Of a stretch of 64,000 bases of DNA, positions 8,833 through 17,387 are shown piece after piece (positions within the stretch are counted from its first letter, which is position 1; each line of letters begins with the position of its first letter). Source of the stretch: Salibacterium qingdaonense (GTDB lineage Bacteria > Bacillota > Bacilli > Bacillales > Marinococcaceae). The position numbers and the translations under genes are program-made. The notes under the pieces were generated by a model, which worked only from the letters and a program-made list of their open reading frames with translations, ran no database searches and had not been told where the DNA came from. The stretch is taken from assembly GCF_900114715.1 (NCBI RefSeq), contig NZ_FOTY01000012.1:25314-89313 (forward strand), in the 5' to 3' direction.

Positions 8833-8875
8833 GGAAATGGTAGGAGAGAGAGAAAAAATAAAAGGATGGTGGAGT

Positions 8876-9040
8876 ATGAGAAAACCAATGCGTTCCTCAA
8901 TGGAAGATTTGATTGCTGAAAACAAACAGGAGCTTTTAAGAGATCCGTCAGCTATAAATGAGATAGAAAAAAAGCTGGATGAGAAAAAAGCAAAAGAAGT
9001 GTACGTGGAGAATCAAGACGAAACAAAGCGGGTTCAGTAA
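8876..9040 (+). CDS. FbpB-family small basic protein
   Basis: A 54-residue protein starting M-R-K-P and running on with M-E-D-L-I-A-E-N-K-Q-E-L-L-R-D, the pattern of the FbpB family. In B. subtilis FbpB works with the Fur-controlled sRNA FsrA in the iron-sparing response, probably helping it meet target mRNAs. The start at 8876 is chosen because GGTGGAG precedes it and because the family begins M-R-K. Unlike B. subtilis fbpB, no clear Fur box is seen upstream, so iron control is not shown here. Confidence 0.7.
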   Translation: MRKPMRSSMEDLIAENKQELLRDPSAINEIEKKLDEKKAKEVYVENQDETKRVQ

Positions 9041-9100
9041 AAACAACCCCGCCCCTTTCCACGGATAGAGAGATTACAACAAAAGAATGTGGAGCAGAAA

Positions 9101-9133
9101 AATCCGAGCGATGGGGTTTCGTTCGGATTTTTC
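9101..9133. terminator. Terminator between convergent genes
   Basis: AATCCGAGCG pairs with CGTTCGGATT (one G-U) around ATGGGGTTT; A-run before and T-run after make it usable in both directions. Confidence 0.8.
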
Positions 9134-9153
9134 TAATATATACACCTGTCTTT

Positions 9154-10023
9154 TCACTTTTTTTTCAGCAGGTCGTTAATCAGCCGGTAGGTCATCTGTT
9201 TTTGTGCTTTTTGTTCATTCAGAAGATGATGACGGGCTTCGTGAATCAAAATTCGTTCCGAGCGCGGGAACAATTCCGCGTACGCTTTTAAATTATGCTT
9301 CCACTCCAGCGTTTGATCCTTCGTGCCCTGCAATATGGAAATAGGTTTTTGAGAAGGTTTCTTTTTCATTATATTTCGTTCCCACTGAAACATCGAATGG
9401 ACCCAGCTCAGCGGTATGGTATCTCCTTCCAGTGGATCATTTTTCAACTGTTCCATAAAAGCTTCAGCACCGGTGGACATCCGAAACTTTCGGGGCAGTT
9501 CGTTTTGCATCAGCGACACAAGCGGTACTGCCATTTTCGACAAGTACCATTGATTGGAGCGGATCAGAGGTGAGACAAGCACTACGTTTTGAAACATCGC
9601 GGCGTCCTCTGCGCTTAACAGGTAGTCAGCTAGAACCGCGCCTCCTGTGCTGTGCCCGACTCCATGTACCTTCTGCGTCCCCTCCAGACGAAGCTTGGAT
9701 AAGACAACAGAGAGAGAATCACAGTATTCAGCGAACACCTCTTTTTTCCATTCCGGTCCGCCCGATTGTCCGTGACCAGGCAGATCAAACGCCGCTACTT
9801 GGTATCCGTGTTCTGTCAAAAAGCGTATACCGTCAGCATGAATACCGGTATGATCAAACAGACCATGCAAAAACAGGACAACCGGTGCATCACGCGGCTG
9901 ACGAAACATTTGATAAAACAAGTAGTATCCTTTAAATGGAATATATTGTGCTGTATGTTCTACGTGTTGAAACGGGAGGTTGTACCGTTGTCTGTAGGTG
10001 GATATATCCAGGGTGTCATCCAT
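9154..10023 (-). CDS. Alpha/beta hydrolase, monoacylglycerol-lipase-like
   Basis: A 289-residue hydrolase with the oxyanion motif F-L-H-G-L (51-55), the nucleophile elbow G-H-S-T-G-G (S125), a late aspartate in G-T-K-D-Q-T-L and the catalytic histidine in E-A-R-H-H-L-L. The order and length fit the lysophospholipase/monoglyceride lipase group (Hydrolase_4). No signal peptide is seen, so it is cytoplasmic. It is a single-gene unit; the upstream 10024-10263 stretch holds no gene I can support. Substrate is inferred only from family. Confidence 0.85.
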   Translation of the reverse strand: MDDTLDISTYRQRYNLPFQHVEHTAQYIPFKGYYLFYQMFRQPRDAPVVLFLHGLFDHTGIHADGIRFLTEHGYQVAAFDLPGHGQSGGPEWKKEVFAEYCDSLSVVLSKLRLEGTQKVHGVGHSTGGAVLADYLLSAEDAAMFQNVVLVSPLIRSNQWYLSKMAVPLVSLMQNELPRKFRMSTGAEAFMEQLKNDPLEGDTIPLSWVHSMFQWERNIMKKKPSQKPISILQGTKDQTLEWKHNLKAYAELFPRSERILIHEARHHLLNEQKAQKQMTYRLINDLLKKK

Positions 10024-10263
10024 TCTGCCTTTTCCTTTCTTTTGTTTCCTCAGCTGGATGGTTCATAAACAATCCATCTCAGCCTTACCATATTATTATC
10101 TGATAGATATTATAACGATGTCCCTGCCTCTTCCCTATGCTTTTCTTATTGTTTCTGATAAAAGTCATTCGTAAACGCTCTAAAAACCTTTCTTTTGCCT
10201 TCAAAATCCAAAAAGGTCATGGTTAACCAGAATGTACAGGTTCCATCAGACGATAATCACCCG

Positions 10264-10295
10264 CAAAAAAAGAGCTGTCCGTCTGCCGGACAGCC
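10264..10295 (-). terminator. Terminator after the ferritin-like gene
   Basis: GCTGTCCG/CGGACAGC stem with TCTGC loop; seven T follow on the minus strand. Confidence 0.88.
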
Positions 10296-10310
10296 CTGCA
10301 CCATATAACA

Positions 10311-10745
10311 TTACTGCATTCTCGGATCGGAAAGCAGACGTTCCAGTTCTTCCATATGACCAGTCTCATCTGTAATGAAATCTTCCAGTCTGTTCTGCAG
10401 TTCAATCAGACTGATTGCTTCTGCCTGTTTGGCGCGCTGCTTATAACGCTCGATGGTATCTTCTTCTGCCTGCCTTGCAGCTTCAAGCATTTCCTTAACG
10501 TCATCGGTCTGTTTGATGTCAGCCGGTTTTGTTGTCGGTTCGCCGCCGAGCGTTTTGATTTTTTCTGCAAGATACAGAGCATGCGCCTGCTCGTCGGTTA
10601 CTTCCCCTTCAAAAAACGGCTTCAACACCTGCCGGTACATGCCGGAGACGACGGCTGCGTAGTTGTTATACATGATGATTGCTGCATATTCATGAGCGAG
10701 ATCTACATTGAGTCCATCAATTAATTCTTTCGTTTGATTGTCCAT
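10311..10745 (-). CDS. Ferritin-like (bacterioferritin/Dps-type) protein
   Basis: A 144-residue four-helix protein. Iron-binding-type residues are seen in D-L-A-H-E-Y (helix A), E-G-E-V-T-D-E-Q-A-H (helix B) and D-E-T-G-H-M-E-E-L (helix D), the E...ExxH...ExxH arrangement of ferritin-like diiron proteins. The start at 10745 has AAGGAGG 7 nt upstream. It lies just after msrB on the same strand (about 120 bp), near other oxidative-stress genes, so a role in iron or peroxide handling is likely. Confidence 0.85.
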   Translation of the reverse strand: MDNQTKELIDGLNVDLAHEYAAIIMYNNYAAVVSGMYRQVLKPFFEGEVTDEQAHALYLAEKIKTLGGEPTTKPADIKQTDDVKEMLEAARQAEEDTIERYKQRAKQAEAISLIELQNRLEDFITDETGHMEELERLLSDPRMQ

Positions 10746-10865
10746 TGCTATGCCTCCTTCAGTACGTAATGGAAATGGATATCCATCAAATGTCTTTTTA
10801 CATTTTGAAGTATACCCGGTCCTTAAAAACCGTAAACTTCCGTTTTTCACCCGGCCGGTCAAATG

Positions 10866-11300
10866 TTACTCAAACAGTTCCAGATACCCGCCGTATCCTT
10901 CTTCCTGTAGTTTTTCTTTCGGTATGAAACGCAGTGCAGCGGAATTCATGCAGTAACGGAGTCCTTCCGGCGGCGGTCCGTCCGGGAACACATGGCCGAG
11001 ATGGGAATCTGAATTCTTTGTTCTCACTTCCGTTCGTCTCATTCCCATTGTCGTGTCAAGGTGCTCGATTACTTTCTCCTCCTCGAGCGGTTTGGTGAAA
11101 CTCGGCCAGCCGCAGTCCGAAGCGAATTTTTCTTTCGAGGAGAAAATCGGCTCTCCGTTTATGATATCAACGTACAGACCTTCGTCCATCAAATCCCAGT
11201 ATTCGTTTTGAAACGGCCGTTCCGTACCGTTTTTCTGCGTTACCTCAAACTGAATCGGTGTCAGTCTTTTTTTCAAATCTTCCCGGCTTTCTTCTGCCAT
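10866..11300 (-). CDS. msrB: Peptide-methionine (R)-S-oxide reductase
   Basis: Repairs R-sulfoxide of methionine in proteins. The 144-residue chain has the catalytic cysteine C117 in R-Y-C-M-N-S-A-A-L and the histidines H100 and H103 in D-S-H-L-G-H-V-F. The zinc CxxC pairs found in some MsrB proteins are missing, as in B. subtilis MsrB, where recycling cysteine differs (C63 in S-D-C-G-W is present). Its ATG overlaps the msrA stop codon, so the two are translationally coupled. Confidence 0.95.
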   Translation of the reverse strand: MAEESREDLKKRLTPIQFEVTQKNGTERPFQNEYWDLMDEGLYVDIINGEPIFSSKEKFASDCGWPSFTKPLEEEKVIEHLDTTMGMRRTEVRTKNSDSHLGHVFPDGPPPEGLRYCMNSAALRFIPKEKLQEEGYGGYLELFE

Positions 11301-11833
11301 TATTCTTCCCCCCAGTACGTTTGTATAAATCCAGCCCGTCCTGATCCTCTCTTGTAAAGCTGGTAATGCATCCTATTTTTGCGGTGGTAGTCCTGGTGAT
11401 GTTCCTCCGCCTTGTAAAAAGCAGAGGCAGGCAGGATCGGTGTTATAACCGGTGACTGAAAAGGACCATTTTCATCCAGTTCTTTTCTGGACTGCTCTGC
11501 TTTTTGCTTTTGTTCTTCATCATGGTAGAACACCGCGGTCTGATACGATTCCCCGCGGTCATTAAACTGTCCTCCGGTATCTGTTGGATCAATTTGTCTC
11601 CAAAAGATACGGAGTAAGGCATCATAGCTGGTCTTCTCCGGATCATATTCCATCTGCACGGCTTCCAGGTGTCCTGTCGTGTCAGAGCAGACTTCTTCGT
11701 ATGTCGGATTTTCGGTGTGTCCGCCTGTGTAACCGGCTGTAATGGAATGCACGCCGTCCAGTTCTTCAAACGGTCCGACCATACACCAGAAACATCCTCC
11801 GGCAAACGTAGCAAGCTTCGTTTCCGTACTCAA
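11300..11833 (-). CDS. msrA: Peptide-methionine (S)-S-oxide reductase
   Basis: Repairs S-sulfoxide of methionine. The 177-residue protein has the catalytic motif G-C-F-W-C (C14, C17) and the conserved Y-x-G-G region. It probably starts at a TTG at 11833, with AAAGGAGGG 8-9 nt upstream. Promoter elements include TATAAT at 11867-11872 preceded by TGG (extended -10). msrA-msrB order is the same as in B. subtilis. Confidence 0.95.
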   Translation of the reverse strand: MSTETKLATFAGGCFWCMVGPFEELDGVHSITAGYTGGHTENPTYEEVCSDTTGHLEAVQMEYDPEKTSYDALLRIFWRQIDPTDTGGQFNDRGESYQTAVFYHDEEQKQKAEQSRKELDENGPFQSPVITPILPASAFYKAEEHHQDYHRKNRMHYQLYKRGSGRAGFIQTYWGEE

Positions 11834-11866
11834 AGGGCTGACCCTCCTTTCACTTCTCTGCTTCTC

Positions 11867-11872
11867 ATTATA
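11867..11872 (-). promoter_or_regulatory. Extended -10 promoter of msrAB
   Basis: TATAAT preceded by TGG, 34 nt before the msrA start on the minus strand; no good -35 is visible. The rest of the 287-bp gap (11834-12120) holds two GC-rich inverted repeats (about 11970-12037) but no gene. Confidence 0.5.
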
Positions 11873-12077
11873 CCACGCATACTTGTGCAGTACTCCTGAA
11901 GTGCTTGGTAAAAAAGACCGTCACCCATGTGGACCGGACTTTGGTTGTTCCGGAGAGGCGTGCGGTTCCGAGTGGACAATATGCCTGCCGGCAGCATGCG
12001 TAGTGTCCATGCCCCGGTGACCGGCCGCACGGGCATGTGCTGCAGTGGAATGTTTTTTGCTTCCGTCCAGGATACAG

Positions 12078-12112
12078 AAAAGGGGCTGTACCTTTTTGAT
12101 ACAGTCCCCTTT
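12078..12112 (-). terminator. Terminator after the PfpI-type gene
   Basis: A 12-bp bulged stem (AAAGGGG-CTGTA with TACAG-t-CCCCTTT) just beyond the stop at 12121. Confidence 0.75.
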
Positions 12113-12120
12113 GTCATGGT

Positions 12121-12633
12121 TTATTGCAGCTGTTTGAGTGATTCGCGGTTGAACGCCGGAAGATCATCCGGTGTTCTGCTTGTGACAAGGTTATTGCAGA
12201 CAACAACTTCCTCGTCGTAGACGTTCGCTTTGGCATATTCCATATCAGTCTGAATGGAAGCAAAGCCGGTCGCGTCCCGTCCTTCGAGTGCTTTCGCGGT
12301 GATCAGCAGCTGCGGGCCGTGGCATACCGCAAACACCGGCTTGTCTTCATCCATGAAATATTTCGCAAATGACACAAAGCGGTCGTCGGCGCGGAGCATG
12401 TCCGGGGAGAATCCTCCTGGAATAAGCAGGGCGTCAAAATCGGACGGCTTCACGTCATCGATGGAAGCGTCCACGGTGACGTCTGCTTCTTTTTGTTTTC
12501 CCTGTATGGTTTTGCCTTTCTCTTTCTCAATAACGGTGAGGTTGTGTCCTTCATTCTCCAGAGCTTCTTTTGGACTCGTAAACTCGGAGTCCTCAAACAT
12601 ATCTGTCATTACTACAGCGATATTTTTACTCAT
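12121..12633 (-). CDS. DJ-1/PfpI family protein (general stress protein 18 type)
   Basis: A 170-residue type-1 glutamine-amidotransferase-fold protein. The nucleophile elbow is F-A-V-C-H-G-P (C104, H105), and an acidic residue (E14 or E16) in the first loop would sit next to the cysteine as in PfpI/YraA. Family members act as deglycases, chaperones or peptidases; the exact activity is debated. Single gene with its own terminator; in B. subtilis the homologue yraA is thiol-stress induced. Confidence 0.85.
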   Translation of the reverse strand: MSKNIAVVMTDMFEDSEFTSPKEALENEGHNLTVIEKEKGKTIQGKQKEADVTVDASIDDVKPSDFDALLIPGGFSPDMLRADDRFVSFAKYFMDEDKPVFAVCHGPQLLITAKALEGRDATGFASIQTDMEYAKANVYDEEVVVCNNLVTSRTPDDLPAFNRESLKQLQ

Positions 12634-12715
12634 ACGTAACTACCTCCCTGTCTTCTTCAAATCGTTGCACAAATCGTAATATACCCGGCTTCTTTCACGG
12701 TTAAACATGGTTCCG

Positions 12716-13321
12716 TTATTTTCTTCCATAATCAGCCTTGATTTCGCCCCAGGCTTTCGTGTTCCATTTTAAAATCCGGTTCGCAGGCTTATTGTGCCGG
12801 AGCCACTTCTCAGCCTCCTCCACCAGCCTCCAGATTTCTTCGGTTTCCTGCGTGCGGGCCAGGCTCGAATTCGCCTTATTTTTCTTCACCCAGAGAATCG
12901 CTGTATCGGAGTCGGAATAGACCGGCATGTCACTGTTGTTTTCCTTTACGTATTTGAGCGCATCTACAACCGCCAGAAATTCACCGAGATTATTCGTCCC
13001 TTTATTAATGCCCGGATGGGAAAAGACGACGTCCCCGGTCTTTGTGTAGACGCCTTTGTATTCGACAAAACCGGGGTTACCGTGCGATCCGACATCGACC
13101 GAAATGCTTTCTTCTATGTACGAAGATTCCTCTTTTTCAGCAGAAACAGACGCTGCGGCTCCGCCGTTTTGGAAAGCCTGCTCGGCTTCTGCTTTCGAAC
13201 GGAACGATTTAAACGACGCCCCCGCAAAACCTTTCACCTGTTTCTCACATTCCGGCCAGTTATCATAGATACCGGGATTTCTTCCTTTCCACACGACGTA
13301 ATACTTCTTTTTTGCCGCCAT
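12716..13321 (-). CDS. rnhA: Ribonuclease HI with N-terminal hybrid-binding domain
   Basis: Cleaves RNA in RNA-DNA hybrids. The N-terminal domain (residues 5-52, K-Y-Y-V-V-W-K-G-R then A-S-F-K-S-F) is the caulimovirus-viroplasmin/RNase H1 N-terminal hybrid-binding fold. The catalytic domain (about 72-201) has D76, E114, D137 and D197 in positions equivalent to the four acidic residues of B. halodurans RNase HI. The C-terminal K-A-D-Y-G-R-K ending is also shared. It lies about 30 bp after the N-hydroxylase gene; co-transcription is possible. Confidence 0.92.
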   Translation of the reverse strand: MAAKKKYYVVWKGRNPGIYDNWPECEKQVKGFAGASFKSFRSKAEAEQAFQNGGAAASVSAEKEESSYIEESISVDVGSHGNPGFVEYKGVYTKTGDVVFSHPGINKGTNNLGEFLAVVDALKYVKENNSDMPVYSDSDTAILWVKKNKANSSLARTQETEEIWRLVEEAEKWLRHNKPANRILKWNTKAWGEIKADYGRK

Positions 13322-13354
13322 TTCGTTTATCCCCTTTCTTTCCCTTTATCTGCC

Positions 13355-14656
13355 TTACTGAGGGTCTTCGTAAAAACGTTGAAAAATCGTGTCCTGCTGC
13401 ACGGGATAGACTTCGTACCCGCAGATGTCATTGATAATCGTCTGGTTTCTCATCACAGATAACGCAAGATTGGTGGCGGCTGTGCCGTGGGAATGATCCA
13501 GATTCGTCAGTACGTAAATGTGATGACAGCGGTCGTCGCCGAACACAAGACGGTACGTATCACTGACCTGGTATCGTTTGTCATCTTCCCATTTTATCTG
13601 AGAGCCGAAATCGTAAATCCACTGCGGCACATTCGGCGTATAACCGGTCGCAAACACCGCTTTGTCTGTCCGGTGGACAAAGGTCTCTTCTTTCTGCCAC
13701 TGCCGGCACGTCAATGCATATCTGCCGCCCTTTTCCTCCATCCCGGTCACCTCTGTCATCGGCTGCAGGGTAACACGCGGATCTTCGCGCTCCACCGACC
13801 GGTGATAAAGAAGCTCATAAATGTTCATTAACGTTTTCTGTTCAATGCCCTTCCGTCCTTTATCAAGCTCCGGCAGAGCGCTTAGTCTTGTTTCATAATC
13901 AAGGGTGCGGAAATAGGACACATAATCGGGTGAAAATACTTCACGGGCCAGTTTCGCCGATTCGGACTGGAAGAACTCCGGCGACCTCGTCAGCCACGTC
14001 AGATAATACCCGTAATGTTTCTGGTCCTGGAGCAGATCATGAAAAATTTCCGCCGCGCTCTGTCCCGAACCGACTACTGTAATGGTATCCGTATGTTTCA
14101 ATGATGCTTTACGCATCGCGTACTCACTGCTGTGATAGACATGATCATCCGTCCTTGGGTTCACAGCCGGAGGCAGCTGCGGGGTGCTGCCCGTGCCCAC
14201 CACCACGTGACGGGCATAATACGTATACGTGTCATTCGTTTTCGTGTCGCGGACGCTCACCTGATAACAACCGTCGTCCTCCCGCACGTCTTCCACCCTG
14301 CAGCCGAACCGCAGCGAATCGAGCTGCGAGGCCACCCATTTGCCGTACGCATTGTACTCTCTTCTTGGGATGTGAAGGTCTTTGTAAAAAAAGAACTGGT
14401 ACAGGCGGTTTTTCTTATGTAAATAGTTGATGATGCTGTACGGACTCGTCGGATCAGCAAATGTAACGAGATCCGCAAGAAACGGCGAATTCAGCACGGT
14501 GCCCTCAAGCAGCATGCCGGGGTGCCATTCAAACGACGGATGCTGCTCGAAAAAAAGAGCCCGCACGTCATCGAGAGGCTCTGTAAGGGCTGCCATACCT
14601 AGATTAAAGGGGCCGATACCGACCCCGATGATATCGTATTTATTGCTGCCGGCCAT
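13355..14656 (-). CDS. Lysine/ornithine N-hydroxylase (siderophore monooxygenase)
   Basis: A 433-residue flavin monooxygenase of the IucD/SidA/PvdA family. It has the FAD motif G-V-G-I-G-P-F-N-L-G near the N-terminus, a substrate region with F-A-D-P-T-S-P-Y-S, the NADPH motif V-V-G-S-G-Q-S-A-A-E and a late A-T-G-Y-T-P-N motif. Such enzymes N-hydroxylate lysine or ornithine to start hydroxamate siderophores. The start at 14656 has AAGGAAG upstream; an ATG at 14683 with GAGG is the alternative. No siderophore synthetase is nearby, so it is an orphan here; the iron importers at 45-50 kb might serve its product. Confidence 0.88.
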   Translation of the reverse strand: MAGSNKYDIIGVGIGPFNLGMAALTEPLDDVRALFFEQHPSFEWHPGMLLEGTVLNSPFLADLVTFADPTSPYSIINYLHKKNRLYQFFFYKDLHIPRREYNAYGKWVASQLDSLRFGCRVEDVREDDGCYQVSVRDTKTNDTYTYYARHVVVGTGSTPQLPPAVNPRTDDHVYHSSEYAMRKASLKHTDTITVVGSGQSAAEIFHDLLQDQKHYGYYLTWLTRSPEFFQSESAKLAREVFSPDYVSYFRTLDYETRLSALPELDKGRKGIEQKTLMNIYELLYHRSVEREDPRVTLQPMTEVTGMEEKGGRYALTCRQWQKEETFVHRTDKAVFATGYTPNVPQWIYDFGSQIKWEDDKRYQVSDTYRLVFGDDRCHHIYVLTNLDHSHGTAATNLALSVMRNQTIINDICGYEVYPVQQDTIFQRFYEDPQ

Positions 14657-14752
14657 ATTCTTATCTTCCTTTCCACCAGTCATCTATTCCTCGTTATACC
14701 CTCTTTTTCCGCCTTCAAATACTTCTTTTTGAAAGAAAAAACAACAGATCCA

Positions 14753-16066
14753 TTAGAGGACCGCGGCGGCAATGATGCCGAACAAAAAGAGTGGAATATT
14801 GTAATGGAGAAACGTCGGGACACACGTTTCCCAAATATGGTGGTGCCGTCCGTCTGCATTCAGTCCCGATGACGGCCCGAGTGTGCTGTCGGATGCCGGA
14901 GACCCGGCGTCTCCCATTGCGCCGGCTGTGCCGATTAACGCGACCGTTGCCAGAGGAGAATAACCGACACTGAGGCAGAATGGTACAAACAGTGCCGCCA
15001 GAATCGGAATCGTCCCAAATGACGTGCCGATTCCCATCGTGACAACAAGACCGACAAACAACATAACAGCGGATGTCAAAAGACCCGCTCCTCCTGATAG
15101 AGCTACAGCTTTTTCAACTAATTCGTCGACGGCTCCTGTGCTTTCAAGAACGTTGGCAAATCCTGATGCAGTCAGCATAACGAAACCAATCATTCCCATC
15201 ATTTTGATGCCGTCGCCCGCCAGTTCATCACCATAGCGGAAAGGAACGACCCGGAATACGAATAAAAGAATAATACCGGTAAGCGCGCCGTATATAAGAG
15301 CTCCGTCTTCCATCACAAGCTGCACAAATAAAGCACCCACCACAGCGATAATCGTGCATCCATGCTTCCAATGAAACGACGGATCCGGTGTATCTTCCAG
15401 GTCCGGGGAAGCAGCAGTGGAACGTTGCGATGGATTCGCCTCCCTTGGCTTACGGTACGAAATAAACACCGCCGTCAAAAGACCGACCACCATTCCGATC
15501 ACAGGGATAACCATTGCCTTCCATATGTCATCTGTCGGAACATTCATTCCAGCGGATGCCACCCCTTCGGCTATTGTTTGATGAAACTGGAGACCAAAGC
15601 CTACCGGTATGAGCATATACGGTGCTTTCAACCCGAACGTGAGGGCAGAAGCTACAGCGCGCCGGTCTATTTTCATGTCATTAAACACATGCAGCATCGG
15701 AGGAATTAAAATAGGAATAAATGCAATATGAACCGGAATCGCGTTCTGCGACAAGCACGCTACAACGGCAATCGTCATGATCAAAAACCCGCGCTTTCCT
15801 TTCAGAAAACGGAGCAGTATCTTCACCAGTACTCCCGTAATGCCCGAATACCCGATCATTACTGCAAAAATACCGAGCAGAATATAACTCATGGCCGTTT
15901 CCGCCTGACCTCCCATGCCGTTCAAAAACATTTTCATGGCATCACCGGGGCTGAGTCCGGCCATCAATCCTGCTGTAATGCCTGCCGAGAGAATGGCGAG
16001 AACCACATTCACCCGCAGCAGGCTGAGTACAATCATCATCCCAACGGAAACCAAAGCAATCATCAT
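14753..16066 (-). CDS. YuiF-type transporter (Na+/H+ antiporter-family)
   Basis: A 437-residue membrane protein with about eleven hydrophobic segments. It has motifs seen in Bacillus YuiF-like carriers: L-S-P-G-D-A-M at the first loop, S-Q-N-A-I-P-V-H-I-A-F and the late G-D-A-G-S-P-A-S-D-S-T-L-G-P. The family is annotated as Na+/H+ antiporter or amino-acid carrier; real substrates are uncertain. It follows sirC by 75 bp, and its ribosome binding site AAAGGGG lies in the 3' arm of the hairpin described at 16070-16122. It stands where a sulfur-compound carrier might be expected, but nothing in the sequence proves that. Confidence 0.78.
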   Translation of the reverse strand: MMIALVSVGMMIVLSLLRVNVVLAILSAGITAGLMAGLSPGDAMKMFLNGMGGQAETAMSYILLGIFAVMIGYSGITGVLVKILLRFLKGKRGFLIMTIAVVACLSQNAIPVHIAFIPILIPPMLHVFNDMKIDRRAVASALTFGLKAPYMLIPVGFGLQFHQTIAEGVASAGMNVPTDDIWKAMVIPVIGMVVGLLTAVFISYRKPREANPSQRSTAASPDLEDTPDPSFHWKHGCTIIAVVGALFVQLVMEDGALIYGALTGIILLFVFRVVPFRYGDELAGDGIKMMGMIGFVMLTASGFANVLESTGAVDELVEKAVALSGGAGLLTSAVMLFVGLVVTMGIGTSFGTIPILAALFVPFCLSVGYSPLATVALIGTAGAMGDAGSPASDSTLGPSSGLNADGRHHHIWETCVPTFLHYNIPLFLFGIIAAAVL

Positions 16067-16069
16067 AAT

Positions 16070-16122
16070 AAAAAGACCCCTTTACTTCTTCAGCTCTCTG
16101 CCAGAATAAAGTATAAGGGTCT
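16070..16122 (-). terminator. Terminator/attenuator hairpin between sirC and the YuiF-type gene
   Basis: AGACCC-TT pairs with AA-g-GGGTCT across a 33-nt loop, and a TTTTATT run follows. The 3' arm contains the AAAGGGG ribosome binding site of the next gene, so the hairpin could both end the sulfate operon transcript and mask that site. Confidence 0.55.
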
Positions 16123-16141
16123 GGAGCACTTCATGCAATCC

Positions 16142-16603
16142 TTATTTTTTTTCGATTGTTTCACGGAGCCAATCCCGGAGTTTCTGCTTCAGACTTTTGG
16201 CTGCTGCAGGCGACTGTCCCTCGGTTGAAACGGCAATATGATACCCTTCTTCTTCAAAAGAAGCAGGAAATGCGGCATTGCCAAGTTGTGGTTCGTCCGC
16301 TCCGTTCACAAGCTGGTGCGGGTGAACCGACTCATGGATGATGCGGCGCGCCTCCGGGTCTCCCGACGCAGAAACAATTAAAAACGCCGAAGATAAATAA
16401 TCCGGGCGGCATTCATCTTTCACCCAATGAATCTCACCTTTTTCATAGAGGTCACGGACGGGGGCATTCACCCCGGGAGCGACTACAACAATATTGGCAC
16501 CGGCCTCCAGCAGCTTGTTGATCTTCCGAGACGCAATGGTTCCTCCTCCGATGACGACGACAGGCTTGCCGGCCATATCCAGAAAAAGCGGGAAATTAAA
16601 CAT
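16142..16603 (-). CDS. sirC: Precorrin-2 dehydrogenase (SirC/YlnF)
   Basis: NAD-dependent oxidation of precorrin-2 to sirohydrochlorin, the second step of siroheme synthesis. The 153-residue protein has the Rossmann motif V-V-V-I-G-G-G-T-I-A (residues 15-24) and the N-terminal F-P-L-F-L-D typical of the CysG N-domain. Its start overlaps the end of sirB by 8 nt. Siroheme is the cofactor of sulfite reductase, which explains its place in the sulfate operon. Confidence 0.9.
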   Translation of the reverse strand: MFNFPLFLDMAGKPVVVIGGGTIASRKINKLLEAGANIVVVAPGVNAPVRDLYEKGEIHWVKDECRPDYLSSAFLIVSASGDPEARRIIHESVHPHQLVNGADEPQLGNAAFPASFEEEGYHIAVSTEGQSPAAAKSLKQKLRDWLRETIEKK

Positions 16604-17387
16604 TTTCCCCGCTCCGTTTCACCCACGCCGGCTGTTCCATCGTTTCGATTGTCCGCTGCCGGAGCACCTCCTGCAGCTCTTCATCAAAACCAAGATAATC
16701 GCAGAGCTTCATCTCCGGTGCTGCGGTTTCGTTCATCCGGTCTATTTTTTCCTGCATTTCCTGCATCAACAGCCCGGTGAACATCAGGTAGGGAACGACG
16801 TAAACACGCCGGGCGCGGCTTTGGGCCATGGCCGCAAGTCCTTCATCAAACGTCGGGGACGCTGCCGCAAGAAACGCCGTTTTCACGTTACGGCCGCCTG
16901 TCTGCTCCTTGAGGCCGGCTGCGATACGGTGAAAATCCTGCAGCGCGTTTTTATCACTTGAACCGCGTCCGACGAGGAGAATATCGGCATCTTCATCTGT
17001 CGTCCATCCCTGTGCCTGCAGCCGCACCATCAAGACATCGAGCATTTTCGTGTGCAGACCGAAAGGGGCTCCGTATTGAATGGTCAGATCCGGATAGATC
17101 TCCTGCACTTTCTGAAGTTCCGCCGGGATATCTTCCTTAATATGACCGGCGGCCAGCAGAAGTACCGGGACAACCGTAATAGTATCGGCCCCTTGTTCCA
17201 CGCACCGCCCGGCTCCCTCCAAAATATCCGGCTCGGACAATTCCAGAAAGCACGTTTCCTGCACCGAACAGGGGACGGACTTTTTCGTTTCTTCCACAAA
17301 AGCTTTCATCTGCCGGCTTCCTTCCGGCACTCTGGTACCGTGTCCAACGTAAAGTACAGCACGCATCAGGCTGACACATCCTTTCAT
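16596..17387 (-). CDS. sirB: Sirohydrochlorin ferrochelatase
   Basis: Inserts Fe2+ into sirohydrochlorin. The 263-residue protein has Y-V-G-H-G-T-R (metal-binding histidine) near the N-terminus and two CbiX-like halves; the length fits Bacillus SirB (YlnE). The ATG at 17387 overlaps the cobA/hemD stop (ATGA), indicating coupling; an ATG at 17366 matches the usual protein start better. It sits between cobA/hemD and sirC in the same operon. Confidence 0.9.
   Translation of the reverse strand: MKGCVSLMRAVLYVGHGTRVPEGSRQMKAFVEETKKSVPCSVQETCFLELSEPDILEGAGRCVEQGADTITVVPVLLLAAGHIKEDIPAELQKVQEIYPDLTIQYGAPFGLHTKMLDVLMVRLQAQGWTTDEDADILLVGRGSSDKNALQDFHRIAAGLKEQTGGRNVKTAFLAAASPTFDEGLAAMAQSRARRVYVVPYLMFTGLLMQEMQEKIDRMNETAAPEMKLCDYLGFDEELQEVLRQRTIETMEQPAWVKRSGENV

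Noticed and set aside
11830..12117. 95-residue minus-strand frame between the PfpI-type and msrA genes
   Set aside because: It overlaps the msrAB promoter and leader and the terminator; composition is not protein-like.
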